Positions 44,836-54,678 of a DNA stretch of 64,000 nt are shown here, piece by piece. How positions within the stretch are numbered: the stretch's first letter is position 1; each line of letters starts with the position of its first letter. The position numbers and the translations under genes are program-made. Origin of the DNA: Candidatus Woesearchaeota archaeon. GTDB lineage: Archaea > Nanobdellota > Nanobdellia > SCGC-AAA011-G17 > ARS1403. The notes under the pieces were generated by a model. The model saw only the letters and a list, made by a program, of their open reading frames with translations, was not told the origin of the DNA and searched no databases. The DNA lies in NCBI GenBank assembly GCA_016188065.1, contig JACPIN010000002.1, forward strand, positions 1 to 64,000, written 5' to 3'.

Positions 44836-46266
44836 ATGGTAACAAGAAGAACGATTAAAACAAGAGATGGAAAAATTATTTCTTTTGATACAAGCAGCCA
44901 ATACACCACAGTCAAAGAAGGAGGGGTAGTTGGTGAAATGCTGGAAATAAAATATTATGATGAGCAATCAAGAACTACAAGAAGAGAATACATTGATAAA
45001 AGGAATATAGAATCTGATGTTAGCGGAGTTGATAGCTGTTTTATCGCAACAGTTGTATACGAAGATGAAAATGCTCCTGAATTTCTGGTCTTGAGAGATT
45101 TTAGAGTTAATTCTGAGGAGCAATGGATTAATGAATTTAAAAAACAGGAAATTGTTAAATCTGCCCAGTTGAATTATGTATATGGGACATTACCGGTTAC
45201 TAGCTGTCCAGATAATTGTAATTGCGACGAGCTTGGAAATGTTGTCAGCTGTAGTACAACAGTAACCCCTGTCAATCCAGTAGCATCAACGCCTTCATCA
45301 GGTAGCGCAGGCAGTGGTGGAGGAGGCTCTGGATTTTCTGGAGGGGGATCTGTTGAGAGAAGAGAGAAGACGGCTGAAGAAGAAAGATATGAGAGTTGCG
45401 ATTATCCTATAATTACTGCAAATTCATTTGTTTACAATGAGGAAGATAAAATCTATTTTAAAGTTGCCTGCAATAACGGTGGCTATTTTATTGGTAACAA
45501 CGTGGAAATTTATTTTATTAACGAGGATTATCTTCCTCCTTCAAATTCAAATGATTTATTAAGAGACCATGGAGCAGCTGCTGCAGATCTTGATGATGAA
45601 TTTTATGATTTATTAGTTAAAATTGATCCTTCTGATCATCCAAAAGTGTTCCAAAGGAGCGGGGTATACACAACCTATCTATGTGAAGATGATTGCGAAA
45701 GAAGATATGCAGGGCCATTTTTTAAATTTTATAAGAGAAATGATTGCCCTTCTAGTTGCTCTTGTGATGAAAACAGTTTCTACTGCGGATTAAAAGAGAC
45801 TGAATTCTGTACAGAGCGTGATTGTATCAGAAGTGTTAGGGGCTGTATTTGTTTGCCATCTCTTGATGCTGAGTTAGAGAATAGGGCGAAGTTTAATAAT
45901 GAATTAGGAAATCCCCGCAAAGTTATCTATTATCCAAATCCATCATCTAAAGGTATTGAGATGCCTGAAGAATCTGAAAATACTTTTGTAACTCCTGCTT
46001 CTGGAGAGAATTTTGCCAAGAAATGCTTTGGCTGTTTGCTAGGAGAAAGCTGTGTTCCTATTGGTACTCGCAATAAAGAGGAGTTTTGTAATTTTGAATA
46101 TCACTGGGTTTCTCAGAAACAAAATGAAATTAGTTGTGACAACAATTATGAATGTGCATCTAATTTTTGCAGTAATGGGTTGTGTTATGATATCTCAGCA
46201 GAGTTAAAAGAAACAAGAAGCATACTCGAAACTATCCTTCAATGGATTAAAGATATTTTTTCTTAA
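44836..46266 (+). CDS. Cys-rich protein with CFIATVVY motif
   Basis: DSCFIATVVYEDENAPEFLVLRDFR, Gly/Ser linker, multiple Cys clusters. Confidence 0.65.
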   Translation: MVTRRTIKTRDGKIISFDTSSQYTTVKEGGVVGEMLEIKYYDEQSRTTRREYIDKRNIESDVSGVDSCFIATVVYEDENAPEFLVLRDFRVNSEEQWINEFKKQEIVKSAQLNYVYGTLPVTSCPDNCNCDELGNVVSCSTTVTPVNPVASTPSSGSAGSGGGGSGFSGGGSVERREKTAEEERYESCDYPIITANSFVYNEEDKIYFKVACNNGGYFIGNNVEIYFINEDYLPPSNSNDLLRDHGAAAADLDDEFYDLLVKIDPSDHPKVFQRSGVYTTYLCEDDCERRYAGPFFKFYKRNDCPSSCSCDENSFYCGLKETEFCTERDCIRSVRGCICLPSLDAELENRAKFNNELGNPRKVIYYPNPSSKGIEMPEESENTFVTPASGENFAKKCFGCLLGESCVPIGTRNKEEFCNFEYHWVSQKQNEISCDNNYECASNFCSNGLCYDISAELKETRSILETILQWIKDIFS

Positions 46267-46271
46267 AATAA

Positions 46272-48173
46272 TTATCTTATCCTGACCGCTTCCAAATTCT
46301 TCGGAGCAACAGTTTCTATTTTGTTTAATTTGTGCAGGCTGGAAGCTAAATCCAAGCAACGCGAAGATTCCCCATGCACAACTATTATTTTTTTCGGCCT
46401 TGGATCTAAATTGTATACAAACCTCGTCAATTCATTCCTTGAAGAATGCCCAGACAGGCCTTCAATTGTATAGACTTCCATCTTGACTTCAACGTTTTCT
46501 CTTTTTCCATTTGATTCCATCACAAATGTCCTCTCCCCCGATTGCACTCTCCTTCCCATGCTCCCCTCTCCTTGATATGAGACGAACACCAGGGAATTTC
46601 TTGGATTGTCAGCAAGCTCTCTGAAGTATTCAACAGATGCCCCTCCTTGAAGCATTCCAGAAGTAGCCAATATAATGCAGGATCCAGTTTCTTCTATTAT
46701 CTGCTGCCTTTCTTTTGCAGATGCAACTTGCTTGAATATGGGAGATAAAAATGGATTGCTGTCATGATGGTATATTGCTTTCTTAACTTGGTTATTCAGG
46801 AAATCCGGATATGCAGTATGTATTGCAGTTACATCCCATACCATCCCCTGCACAAAAACAGGGACTTCAGGAATGATCTTTTTCCTGACTAGCTCCTCGA
46901 CAATAAGCATCATTTCTTGCGCCCTTCCAACCCCAAGCACTGGGATCAGCACTTTTCCCTTTCTTTCAACTGTGTTTTTGATTATCTCAACTAATTGTTT
47001 TTCACACTCTTCTCTTGTAGGCTGCACATTATCCTTGCCACCATAAGTTGATTCAAGAGTCATTGTTTCCAGTCTCGGAAACTTTGTTACAGCCGCTTCA
47101 AGTAACTTAGTTCTTGCATATTTTGTATCGCCGGAATAAAGAAAATTATGCAAACCATTGCCAATATGCAGATGCACCATCGCGCTTCCCAATGTATGCC
47201 CGGCATTATAAAAAGTAATTCTAATATCGGGAGTTATATCACATACCTCTTCATAGTCGAGCCAAATAGAATGCTTAACCATCTCCTTGACATCTGCTGC
47301 AGTATAAAGTGCTTTCTTCGCTTCTTTGAATGTAACTCCGATGTAATCCAAGGATAGCAAGGCAGCTATATCTCTAGTTGGAAGTGTCCAGTAAACAGGA
47401 CCTCGATATCCCATCTTAAACAATAAAGGAACTAAGCCGCAATGGTCAAGATGAGGATGGGAAATTATAACCGCATCTAGTGCATTTATATTAAACTCAG
47501 GGCTTTCAAAATAAGGATAAGCATCTTTTCCAGAGGCAGCTATATTCACTCCGCAGTCCAGCAAAACCCTTGACTCAGGAGTTTGCAAATAAAGACAAGA
47601 TCTTCCAACCTGCCTGGCCCCTCCCAAAAAAGAAACTCTGATCCATTCCTCCCTTTTCTCGCTCACCCAGTTGGCATAAATTCTTTCTCCAACTTTATGA
47701 AGAAAGTTTCTCCTATAGTCATTGTTCTCATACAAAACTTTCCTTATGTTTTCAATCATCACAGATCTTATTGCAGGTATTCTTTTCACCAACGGCGTCC
47801 ATAAAGTCTTGTGCTTAATCTCTCTCAAAACTTCCCCTGCCTTTCCTATTACTAGCCCAGGCTTCTCAGCTTCAATAACCACCTGCGATCTTTGAGGATC
47901 AAAAAGGATGTTTACATTTCCAGCCTCTTCTCCAGCCAGGATTTTCAAAATTTCTTCCTGAGCTTTTTCCTGATCCAATGTCATGGAGGGGTCTATTCTT
48001 ACTTCTATTCTTTTCTTGATCTTATTCACTATCTCTTTTATCACTCCATTATTATCCAAGAAGAACTCCCTATTTTTAGTATACAGGACTATATTTGCAC
48101 CTTCAAACAGAGCAAGTGAAATCTCAACCTTTTCCGGAATATCTTTAAGTATCTCTTTTAATATTTCTGCCAT
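46272..48173 (-). CDS. aCPSF1-type KH/metallo-beta-lactamase/beta-CASP ribonuclease
   Basis: SHPHLDHCGLVPLLF, YSGDTKYARTKLL, ATSGMLQGG, LSGHSSRNEL. Confidence 0.95.
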   Translation of the reverse strand: MAEILKEILKDIPEKVEISLALFEGANIVLYTKNREFFLDNNGVIKEIVNKIKKRIEVRIDPSMTLDQEKAQEEILKILAGEEAGNVNILFDPQRSQVVIEAEKPGLVIGKAGEVLREIKHKTLWTPLVKRIPAIRSVMIENIRKVLYENNDYRRNFLHKVGERIYANWVSEKREEWIRVSFLGGARQVGRSCLYLQTPESRVLLDCGVNIAASGKDAYPYFESPEFNINALDAVIISHPHLDHCGLVPLLFKMGYRGPVYWTLPTRDIAALLSLDYIGVTFKEAKKALYTAADVKEMVKHSIWLDYEEVCDITPDIRITFYNAGHTLGSAMVHLHIGNGLHNFLYSGDTKYARTKLLEAAVTKFPRLETMTLESTYGGKDNVQPTREECEKQLVEIIKNTVERKGKVLIPVLGVGRAQEMMLIVEELVRKKIIPEVPVFVQGMVWDVTAIHTAYPDFLNNQVKKAIYHHDSNPFLSPIFKQVASAKERQQIIEETGSCIILATSGMLQGGASVEYFRELADNPRNSLVFVSYQGEGSMGRRVQSGERTFVMESNGKRENVEVKMEVYTIEGLSGHSSRNELTRFVYNLDPRPKKIIVVHGESSRCLDLASSLHKLNKIETVAPKNLEAVRIR

Positions 48174-48207
48174 TTTCTATATCTATAAAGAAGCATTTAG
48201 ACCACTA

Positions 48208-48852
48208 TCAGATTGTAATTTTATTCTGTATCTCTTTTGTAAGAACAGTTTTTATCCCTTGGTTTGTAATCGCAATCACATCAATCCCGTCGCCGGAGTT
48301 CATATCTCTCTGGATAGCTGCATTTATGCCTTTAACTACTAATTTAACCCCCTCTTCAATGCTAATATTTTCACTGTATAAAGTCTCAAGGACGCCATAT
48401 GCCATGACGCTTCCTGATCCAGAAGACAAGAAATCCTTGCATTCAGACAAGCTGCCGTCAGGATAAACATCATATATATGAAACCCTTTGCTGTCTTTTC
48501 CAGCAAGAATGAAATGTGAAATACCTGGGATCATTGAAGGCCTTCTTATATTTTGGTAAACAATGCCGGAAAGCAGGTTAGCTGCTTCTTTAACTGTAAC
48601 TTGTTTGCCTTTCCTAATCTCCATCAGCCTTAGCTCTGCTGAAATAAGCTTTGTGATAAGCTGTGCGTCTGAGGCAGTCCCAGCCATTGTCAAGGCTATA
48701 AAGTCAGTTATTTTATAGACTTTTTGCGCTCTCTTGTCTACAATTATCCCAGCACCAGCCCTTTTATCAGCAGCCAGCACAATCCCGTCTTTGCACTTAA
48801 CGCCTATCGTTGTAGTGCCTGTCTTCATGTAATTTTCTTCCATTTCGATCAC
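48208..48852 (-). CDS. psmB: Proteasome beta subunit
   Basis: TGTTTIGVKCKDGIVLAADKRAGAG. Confidence 0.95.
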   Translation of the reverse strand: MIEMEENYMKTGTTTIGVKCKDGIVLAADKRAGAGIIVDKRAQKVYKITDFIALTMAGTASDAQLITKLISAELRLMEIRKGKQVTVKEAANLLSGIVYQNIRRPSMIPGISHFILAGKDSKGFHIYDVYPDGSLSECKDFLSSGSGSVMAYGVLETLYSENISIEEGVKLVVKGINAAIQRDMNSGDGIDVIAITNQGIKTVLTKEIQNKITI

Positions 48853-49030
48853 AGAAACCTATCATTTTAGAATGCTCAAGGTATTTATAAATTTTATGGA
48901 TAAGGTTTAAATATAAGTTATACCAATTCCAAATATCTATTTTTTATTGTCTCTGATTTCCATGAAGAGATGGGTTCTGGAAGGTTTTAGTCACCTCTTT
49001 CCTTTCAGAATCCTTTTGTGATTTTTATTT

Positions 49031-49124
49031 AACCGCTTCGCTGATAAGACACCTGCGGTTTCTTATGAAAACTTCCCCTCTTCCTTTTTCTTTCAGAAAG
49101 AAAAATCAAGTCCAAAAAGAAACA
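49031..49124 (+). repeat. Dispersed hairpin repeat, copy B
   Basis: CGCTTCGCTGATAAGACACCTGCGGTTTCTTATGA...CCTTTTTCTTTCAGAAAGAAAAATCAAGTCCAAAAAGAAA. Confidence 0.65.
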
Positions 49125-49316
49125 TTTTAGGCTTCACTTATTTTATAAAAAAGAAAAGTACTGCTTGGAAATTAGGATAATATTATTAAAAAACAACGAG
49201 TTTCTAACGAAAGAAGCTAATAGTGATTAGCTTTAAGAAAAGTATATGAATAGTATTACATTTAAATATCATGAAGGGAGTTAGATTTTTAAATAATTCA
49301 ATATACCTATTTTTAA

Positions 49317-49473
49317 ATGAAGCTTCCAAAGGTGGTTGAAGGAAAAGACATTATCAAGATTCTTGTTGAAAATAAATATTACTGTTGTTTTGCCATTAAC
49401 CACAATCACCACAATCGGTGTTTATAAGAAAATTTCTAGGAAAACTGGAATTCCTGTTGAAGAATTTTTATAG
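49317..49473 (+). pseudogene. hicA-like toxin remnant
   Basis: MKLPKVVEGKDIIKILVENKYY then frame loss; C-terminal KKISRKTGIPVEEFL resumes. Confidence 0.65.
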
Positions 49474-49716
49474 AAAGACTTTGGTTACCATTGGCATTTC
49501 AAATTTTTCTTCGCTTGTTTGCGTAAGCTCTTTTCTCTCTTGGGGAAAACTTTCTAGATGAAATTTTGCCCCCTCGATAAAATTACCAATAGCTTCATCA
49601 ATAGTTTTTCCTTCAACAAAAACATTTATATCAGGGCTAGTTGCTATAAAGACGTCACACCCATTTGAAACTTTTTCTCTTTCAATTACAATATTTAAAC
49701 CAATTTCCATTGACAT
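49468..49716 (-). CDS. HicB-like antitoxin
   Basis: DVFIATSPDINVFVEGKTIDEAIGNFIEGAK. Confidence 0.8.
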   Translation of the reverse strand: MSMEIGLNIVIEREKVSNGCDVFIATSPDINVFVEGKTIDEAIGNFIEGAKFHLESFPQERKELTQTSEEKFEMPMVTKVFL

Positions 49717-49749
49717 AATTACATCTAATATATTACATTTTTTAAATGT

Positions 49750-49814
49750 TTGCTTTCACTTCCACAACGATTTCCAAGAAAGGAAGGCAGATGGAAAGCG
49801 CAGGTGTCCATAAT
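49750..49814 (-). repeat. Dispersed hairpin repeat, copy D
   Basis: Minus strand TATGGACACCTGCGCTTTCCATCTGCCTTCCTTTCTTGGAAATCGTTGTGG. Confidence 0.55.
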
Positions 49815-49841
49815 TGTCAAATTCTTTTTTCTTTTCACATT

Positions 49842-51059
49842 TCACAGGATCTTTATCTCTCTTACTTTCTCCCTAATGTACATATCTTTTTCAACTAATT
49901 CTTTCAAAAAATGATTAACATTGGTATGCATTCTTTTCAATTCAACATAAACCCTGAACCCGTCGTTTTTAATTTTATAATGTGAATATTTTTTCCTGAA
50001 TTCTTCCAAGTGTTTGTTTTCTTTCACAGGAGGGCCATAATGCTTTTTTTCCTGAGGCAAGTTTTTATTTTTTACAAAGTACCAGAAGTAAGCTTCTTTA
50101 TCATCCCAATGCCAGTCATGCTCTATAACTTCATAGCCTTCTTCTTTTAATTTTCTATGGATATATTCCATGCACTTTATTAATTTAGCTCCGACAATGT
50201 CTTCCTTACCCTTCAATGGAATTATTCTTAAGATAGATGCGGATTTTATTCTCTCTAAATCAAATTTCTTCTGCTTGAAAAATTCTGGAGATGGGTTGTG
50301 CAGAAAATCTCTTGCAAGCTTCACAAACTCATCAAATTTTTTTTCGGATAAGGCAGCAGCTGTATTTCTATCCGGCTGCACTGGATCAATAACAATAATC
50401 GGAGAAAGTTTTGATTTATTTAATTTTTCAACTCCATGAGCTTTAACATCAATTCTAATTCCGGGTTTCCAGCGAGAAGCAGCTTTCATCAGATTTTCAA
50501 ATGAATTATGGGCAATTATCAGTATTTCAAGAGTGTAGCCTGAAAATCCTCTAATGTAAGATTCAGCTCCGTAAAGCTTGTTGGCCTTGCAGAAAGCTTT
50601 TGCTAATCTTATCTCATCAGCAAGATGCTGGTATTTTTTTACGAATTCTGTATGAAGAGGGGAAATATCGGTTATATTCTCAGCATCGCCTGTTTTTCTT
50701 ATCTTCAAGATGGGAATGGCTTCAAATGTAAAAGGATCCTGCCTTATCTGAAAATAATCGCGAGAGCCGTGAATTTTATGCAGTCCAGTTATTTTTGACG
50801 TAGACTTAAAAACCAATTTTAATTTTGTATGCAGAATCTCGGAGATGTCTTTATTTTTGTATTTTTCTTTTTCAAACTGCACGAATATGTCTATATCATA
50901 ATCGCCTTTTAGAAAAGTATCTTTCGCTACAGAGCCTCCCACAATGGCTTTTGCATTTTTTAATTCGCTGTTCAATTTTTTTATGAAATGCTCTGCTGCT
51001 TTCTTTAAAACATTTGATTCTTCTTTGCCTGGAACTATTTCATTTAACACCGATTGCAT
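49842..51059 (-). CDS. cca: CCA-adding enzyme, archaeal class I
   Basis: AIVGGSVAKDTFLKGDYDIDIFVQF. Confidence 0.93.
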   Translation of the reverse strand: MQSVLNEIVPGKEESNVLKKAAEHFIKKLNSELKNAKAIVGGSVAKDTFLKGDYDIDIFVQFEKEKYKNKDISEILHTKLKLVFKSTSKITGLHKIHGSRDYFQIRQDPFTFEAIPILKIRKTGDAENITDISPLHTEFVKKYQHLADEIRLAKAFCKANKLYGAESYIRGFSGYTLEILIIAHNSFENLMKAASRWKPGIRIDVKAHGVEKLNKSKLSPIIVIDPVQPDRNTAAALSEKKFDEFVKLARDFLHNPSPEFFKQKKFDLERIKSASILRIIPLKGKEDIVGAKLIKCMEYIHRKLKEEGYEVIEHDWHWDDKEAYFWYFVKNKNLPQEKKHYGPPVKENKHLEEFRKKYSHYKIKNDGFRVYVELKRMHTNVNHFLKELVEKDMYIREKVREIKIL

Positions 51060-51184
51060 ATTCTTTTAAAGTTTTTTTCTTTAAAATAGTTTATGCTATT
51101 GCAACCATGATAAATAAAACAGATTGTTACTTTATAGTAAGTAATATAATAAGGTTTATAAACTGAAAAAAAGGTGTTTTTAAC

Positions 51185-52662
51185 ATGTCACTTTTAGAAG
51201 ATAGGTTGCTGAGGATCTTAGAATTAAGAAGGCTGGGAAAAGATGAGCAAGACATAGCTTTTGCTTTAGATTTATCCACTGAGATTATAAAAGATTATGA
51301 AGCTGGAGTTTATGAAGAGATAAGAAAAAATCCCCATAACAGCACAGCATTATTAGCAGAAAATTTAGGGCTTTCTACTTTGGTTGTTGAGCTGTATAAG
51401 AATTATCTTGCTTCGAATATCCAGGGAACACATAAAAAATATTTGGATGAAAAAAGGTTAGAAGGAAAAGAGGGCCAGCTTGAAACTATTAACCCCTTGA
51501 TAGGAAAAGAAAAAAGCAGGTTAAACCTTAGAAGAGGCAGACCCCCTATTGGCAATTTAAATCCCTTGCCGATAGGCTTGAATTAGAACTTCCAGACTTC
51601 AGAAAGTTAAAAATCCAGAAAGATATACAAGAGATTAACCAAGCCTTAGATTATGGATTTAGTAGGTTAAATGAACTATCCGAAGTCACTGGAATACCCT
51701 ACCAAGACATATGCTCATATAAAAAAAGGGGATTAATTAAACTACCAAAAGAAAAAACAAGCACCAAACCTACAAAAAGATTCAGACACGGAAAGGTAGC
51801 GGAACATAAAGATTTAGTTGACAAGATGATTGCAGAAGGAAATTCACAATTTGATATTGCAAGGAAAATTCAAGAAATTTCTGGGCAAAGGATTCATAGA
51901 CAGTTGGTTGGGCAATACATTAAAGGAACCAAGCGACATGAGAAGTGGAATAGGAAAAAAAGATTAGAACCAAAGATAATAGAAGCTAATGAAAAAGTTG
52001 TTGAACAGGATTTAGTCAATACACTCTATAATGTAACAATTAAAAGAGCTGAAGAAAAAGGATATGGAGAAGCTATCCGGTACTATGTAGATAAAGGGAA
52101 CCGTGTAGGTCAATTAAAAAAATTAGTTAAACTTGTTAGGACATATAAAAACGCTCGGGATAAAGGCAAGAGATTAAGCTATCAAAGACTTGCAGACCGC
52201 TCTGGATTCAAAAGCGCAAACGATGTAATAGATTATCTAAAAAACATGAATTTTCAATCTCTTTGCTGGACAAAGAATTACTTAACCCCACCTGAGAAAA
52301 ATACGATTAAAAAAATATCAAAGTTAGGACTCAATTCAACGGATATTGGTTATTTTCTAGATAGAAAACCAGTTACAATATATTTTAATCTTAAAAGGTT
52401 AGGAAAAAATTCAAAAAAAAGAGGAATGTCAGAACTAAGGCACGAGAAGGGACATTATAACCTATCCTATAGAGAAGCCTCACAAATCTATGGATTCACA
52501 GATGAGATGAATACAACTCCTGAAGAAATTGCTCAGGCACTAAACAAGCCTATTGAAATTGTCGAAACTGCGTTAAATTACAGGAAAAATATTGAGCCAA
52601 AATTAACAATGGCTCTGAAGATTTTATTTCCAAAAGAAAGAATTAATAAGCCTTACAGATAG
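51185..52662 (+). pseudogene. Multi-HTH protein split by frameshift (51185-51586 and 51826-52662 ORFs)
   Basis: Downstream frame stays open upstream of its ATG (LADRLELELPDFRKLKIQKDIQEINQALDYGF...) and overlaps the first ORF's stop. Confidence 0.6.
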
Positions 52663-52664
52663 AT

Positions 52665-52926
52665 TTAATCATAAACTCTGGGTCTTTTATCAATTTTTGT
52701 AATCAAGATAACTTTCTCATGATCTTTAATTTTGTACAAAGCCCGATAATCTCCAATTCTATAACGAAAAATCTTTTCTCCTGACTCGTCTCTTCCAATA
52801 AACTTAGCATCAGAAGGAACTGGCTCGCCCATTAACATTTCTATTCTTTTAAAAATCCTTACAAGAATATGCTTGTCAAGCCCTTCAAAAACTTCCTTGC
52901 ATTATCAGAATATTCAATAGAATACA
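52665..52926 (-). pseudogene. relE-like toxin with single-nt frameshift
   Basis: MYSIEYSDNARKFL | GLDKHILVRIFKRIEMLMGEPVPSDAKFIGRDESGEKIFRYRIGDYRALYKIKDHEKVILITKIDKRPRVYD in two frames. Confidence 0.78.
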
Positions 52927-53127
52927 TCACAAACCTAACTCTTTTTTTAGCTTAGTGTGAGGGATGGTCTTTCTCTCTTTAAATTCTCTTTCTGCTTGCT
53001 TTAAAGACTCTGCATCATCTTCGGTTAAAGTAATATCTTCAATATGCTCTCTAATAAAACTCATATCTGCCTGAAGCTTTGCTAATCTAAGCATTATATC
53101 TTTTGCATTTATTAGTGCCGTTTCCAT
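52927..53127 (-). CDS. Antitoxin partner of relE-like gene
   Basis: 66 aa immediately upstream of the relE remnant. Confidence 0.7.
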   Translation of the reverse strand: METALINAKDIMLRLAKLQADMSFIREHIEDITLTEDDAESLKQAEREFKERKTIPHTKLKKELGL

Positions 53128-53172
53128 AAAATAAAATGAAGCAAATAACTTATATAAATCTTTTGTTGAATA

Positions 53173-53556
53173 TCAAATACAATAATTATCTTCCAAGAAT
53201 TCAGCCATATCTATATTATCCGCTGCCCTGTAAGCCTCTGCAGCAAGCTTATGGTTCAGTGCTTTCATGCATAACACTGCAACATTATTTAGCCTTTCTT
53301 TGTCTTTTGTCGGAATGAAGCATAATGCAGCCAGCTCAGCTTTATTCTGCATCAAAAGTTCATCTCCCATCTCCTTTAGCTTATCAAAATTACTTGTTTT
53401 CTCAAGGATAGTTACAGCCTCAGGAACTTTGTTAAGTTTGTATAGTTTTTCGCCTACAAAATTCCAGATCTGATTTTCTTTGCTAATATCAAGCATGGAC
53501 AAGTCTACTGAGTTTATCCCTTCTTTAAGGATTTTTGCAACAATTGGATGCTCCAT
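53173..53556 (-). CDS. Uncharacterized TPR-like helical protein
   Basis: 127 aa, helical repeats. Confidence 0.5.
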   Translation of the reverse strand: MEHPIVAKILKEGINSVDLSMLDISKENQIWNFVGEKLYKLNKVPEAVTILEKTSNFDKLKEMGDELLMQNKAELAALCFIPTKDKERLNNVAVLCMKALNHKLAAEAYRAADNIDMAEFLEDNYCI

Positions 53557-53608
53557 TCAATTATGTAAAACAATAATATTAAAAAAGATTTGTATAGGAG
53601 AATAAAAA

Positions 53609-53974
53609 CTAAGCAATCATTGGCTTAACTAATTCCCTAGCCTTCTGATTAGTTATATCCCAATAAAATTGAACAAATCTCTCGACTAAAGGATTATTCC
53701 TGTTTAATTTGTACATTTTATTTCTTCCGCTAATTCTTGTTTCAATTACAATCTTTCTCTTCTCTAAACCCTTAATTAATATCTTTAAAGTTGAATATCC
53801 AACTCCAGAATTTTCAGCGATATCTGCTATAGAATAATCAAAATCACTAAATACAGTAAGGAAATCTAAAACTTTGTTAATAGGACCATCTCCAAAAGTT
53901 TTCAAAAATACAGATTTGCTTATCATATTAGCTAAACCCCCATTAGCTTTAGAAATCACTCCCTTTTCATTCAT
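53609..53974 (-). CDS. wHTH transcriptional regulator
   Basis: DYSIADIAENSGVGYSTLKILIKGLEKRKIVIETR. Confidence 0.75.
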   Translation of the reverse strand: MNEKGVISKANGGLANMISKSVFLKTFGDGPINKVLDFLTVFSDFDYSIADIAENSGVGYSTLKILIKGLEKRKIVIETRISGRNKMYKLNRNNPLVERFVQFYWDITNQKARELVKPMIA

Positions 53975-54207
53975 ATCCTATACACCCCTTAAATGCAATT
54001 GAAATCACCCTCTTTGGATTACCATCATTAAAACATAACCAATATATAAGCCTTTCGTCAAATGACTATATAGATTATTTAATAGCCCATATAGGCTATG
54101 ATTATAGAAAGATATATAAATAATAATTAATCCAAACTGTCTTAGAGAAGCCCTTTCTTTTTAAGGGGTGATGAAAAATAGAATTAAACAACATTGAAAT
54201 AGCTGTT

Positions 54208-54438
54208 TTGAAGGTAATGCATTCAAGACTTGTGTATGGAAGACATCATAAACATCTTGATACAATTGTAAGATCTGGATTTCCATCGCATCTTCGCGGA
54301 GAAGTAAAAGATGCAATATTTTCATTAATAAAGAAAGGCTTTATTCTATGGTATCATAAAGCAGATGAATCAATTCAATTGAACAAAGAGAGATACAAAG
54401 AAATTGAGCAACTAGTTAAAGGTACGAATAATGGATAA
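54208..54438 (+). CDS. Small protein, overlaps the original TIM-barrel endonuclease start
   Basis: 76 aa ORF ending in ATGGATAA overlap at 54431-54438. Confidence 0.55.
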   Translation: MKVMHSRLVYGRHHKHLDTIVRSGFPSHLRGEVKDAIFSLIKKGFILWYHKADESIQLNKERYKEIEQLVKGTNNG

Positions 54439-54532
54439 GCTTCGTTTTGGAACAGCTGGAAAACCAACAACAAATGGGGACACTGCCAAGGCATTAAAAA
54501 CAAAAATTTTATATATTAGTAATTATTACTAA
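54431..54532 (+). pseudogene. Stranded 5' end of endonuclease IV-like gene
   Basis: MDKLRFGTAGKPTTNGDTAKALK parallels MKKIDRLRFGTAGIPVSSKGDTIQGI at 55872. Confidence 0.75.
54516..54532. promoter_or_regulatory. Palindrome TTAGTAAT-T-ATTACTAA
   Basis: 8-bp arms directly upstream of the small antitoxin-like ORF. Confidence 0.55.
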
Positions 54533-54543
54533 ATGTTACTAAA

Positions 54544-54678
54544 ATGTCCGAATTGAAAACTATAAAAATAAGAGTGGAAATTCATAGTAAATTAATGAAA
54601 TTGGGTAAGAAAGGAGAGAGTTTTTCAGATATAATTGATAGGTTAATTGAGGGATATAAAGAAGATGAAGGAAATTAA
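54544..54678 (+). CDS. Antitoxin/VapB-like small protein (44 aa)
   Basis: MSELKTIKIRVEIHSKLMKLGKKGESFSDIIDRLIEGYKEDEGN; overlaps homing endonuclease start. Confidence 0.6.
   Translation: MSELKTIKIRVEIHSKLMKLGKKGESFSDIIDRLIEGYKEDEGN

Noticed and set aside
47148-48342. Plus-strand ORFs opposite aCPSF1 and psmB
   Set aside because: Antisense to confidently identified genes
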